NCBI GenBank assembly: GCA_030592825.1
Contig: JAUVIG010000209.1
Location: forward strand, 1 to 6,759
Direction: 5' to 3'
DNA length: 6,759 nt
From: Chlorobiota bacterium
GTDB taxonomy: Bacteria > Bacteroidota > Bacteroidia > Bacteroidales > JAADGE01
The notes under the pieces: generated by a model
What the model was told of the DNA's origin: nothing
Database searches by the model: none
The model's input: the letters and a program-made list of their open reading frames with translations, nothing else
Shown: piece after piece, positions 6,544 through 6,759 of the stretch
Numbering within the stretch: the first letter of the stretch is position 1
How the letters are laid out: the number at the start of each line of letters is the position of its first letter
Program-made: the position numbers and the translations under genes

Positions 6544-6693
6544 ATGAAAAAAGTAATAATCCTAATATCATTAATATTATCTTCTTTTTTTGCAAATTCC
6601 CAAATTTCAAAACAAGATTCTTTATTAAATCTTTTGGCTGTATTTAAAAACATTGTTGTTGATAAAATTTTATTATCTTGCAAAAAATTATAA
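6544..6693 (+). CDS. 49-residue exported small protein or truncated N-terminus of a secreted protein
   Basis: ATG at 6544 opens a 49-codon frame ending in TAA at 6691-6693. It starts with a convincing Sec signal peptide: positive MKK, hydrophobic VIILISLILSSFF (4-16), then ANSQ with likely cleavage near residue 20. The next residues ISKQDSLLNLLAVFKN resemble the mature start of Bacteroidota TPR-containing proteins and TPR/histidine-kinase sensors, which often begin QxxxDSLLxLL. The frame then drifts to IVVDKILLSCKKL and stops, so it may be the stub of a larger decayed gene rather than a genuine small protein. A T-rich run and TATATTG just upstream (around 6513-6519) are a poor match to the TAnnTTTG box. 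The antisense frame over this region looks like a shadow. Confidence 0.45.
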   Translation: MKKVIILISLILSSFFANSQISKQDSLLNLLAVFKNIVVDKILLSCKKL

Positions 6694-6702
6694 AGCAAAG
6701 AT

Positions 6703-6759
6703 ATGATAATACGTGACCAAATTAAAGAATTATTTAAAAAGCTAGACAATATACAGCAA
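6703..6759 (+). CDS. possible start of a further gene, truncated by window edge
   Basis: ATG at 6703 is in the same frame as the preceding 49-codon frame, one stop codon and three codons later, and stays open to the last base. The 19 residues seen (MIIRDQIKELFKKLDNIQQ) are charged and likely an amphipathic helix, with no signal peptide. A purine-rich AAAGCAAAG precedes the ATG. Too little is present to assign a family. It may be a new gene 9 bases after the previous stop, or the continuation of one gene interrupted by a nonsense codon. Confidence 0.3.
   Translation, partial: MIIRDQIKELFKKLDNIQQ

Noticed and set aside
6498..6749. Minus-strand frame of 83 codons at the right edge
   Set aside because: Its translation is low-complexity and lysine/isoleucine-rich, with no recognisable motif; the plus-strand frame with a signal peptide is a better explanation.
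1..6759. CRISPR array, tRNA, rRNA, integrase or transposase
   Set aside because: No regularly spaced repeats, no cloverleaf with conserved T-arm, and no mobile-element protein motifs were seen on either strand.

Overview
The window is A+T-rich chromosomal DNA that reads as Bacteroidota. Start codons lack clear Shine-Dalgarno sequences. Several upstream regions carry the Bacteroidota-type promoter (TTTG, about 19 bases, TAnnTTTG). The protein set is also typical of the group: a LytTR response regulator, a HEAT/cyclic-nucleotide-binding-like protein, a fused NAD(P)HX epimerase/dehydratase, and the start of a secreted protein beginning MKK...SFFANSQ. I cannot name the genus.

Layout. Positions 2-955 are the 3' end of a plus-strand gene that enters from the left (HEAT-like helices plus a degenerate cNMP-binding-like domain). 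It is followed after 25 bases by a LytTR response regulator (981-1688) and after 9 more bases by a PepD-type Xaa-His dipeptidase (1698-3164). These three could form one transcript, ending at a strong hairpin near 3181-3223. A cytidine deaminase gene (3313-3798, plus) then converges on a bifunctional NAD(P)H-hydrate repair enzyme (3829-5328, minus). A 273-base divergent intergenic region (5329-5601) holds a textbook promoter for the repair gene, a palindromic element and a probable promoter for an Sfp-type 4'-phosphopantetheinyl transferase (5602-6246, plus). After it comes about 300 bases of non-coding DNA dominated by a 152-base imperfect inverted repeat (6254-6405). The window ends with a 49-codon reading frame that starts like a secreted protein (6544-6693) and, in the same frame after one stop, the possible start of another gene (6703 to the edge).

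How the genes relate. Most are housekeeping or salvage functions: dipeptide hydrolysis, pyrimidine salvage, repair of damaged NAD(P)H and carrier-protein activation. Only the left-hand gene plus the response regulator hint at signalling. I see no defence system, CRISPR array, integrase, transposase or obvious novel multi-gene system. The less ordinary content is in the intergenic palindromes, the degenerate nucleotide-binding domain next to a response regulator, and the interrupted reading frame at the right edge.
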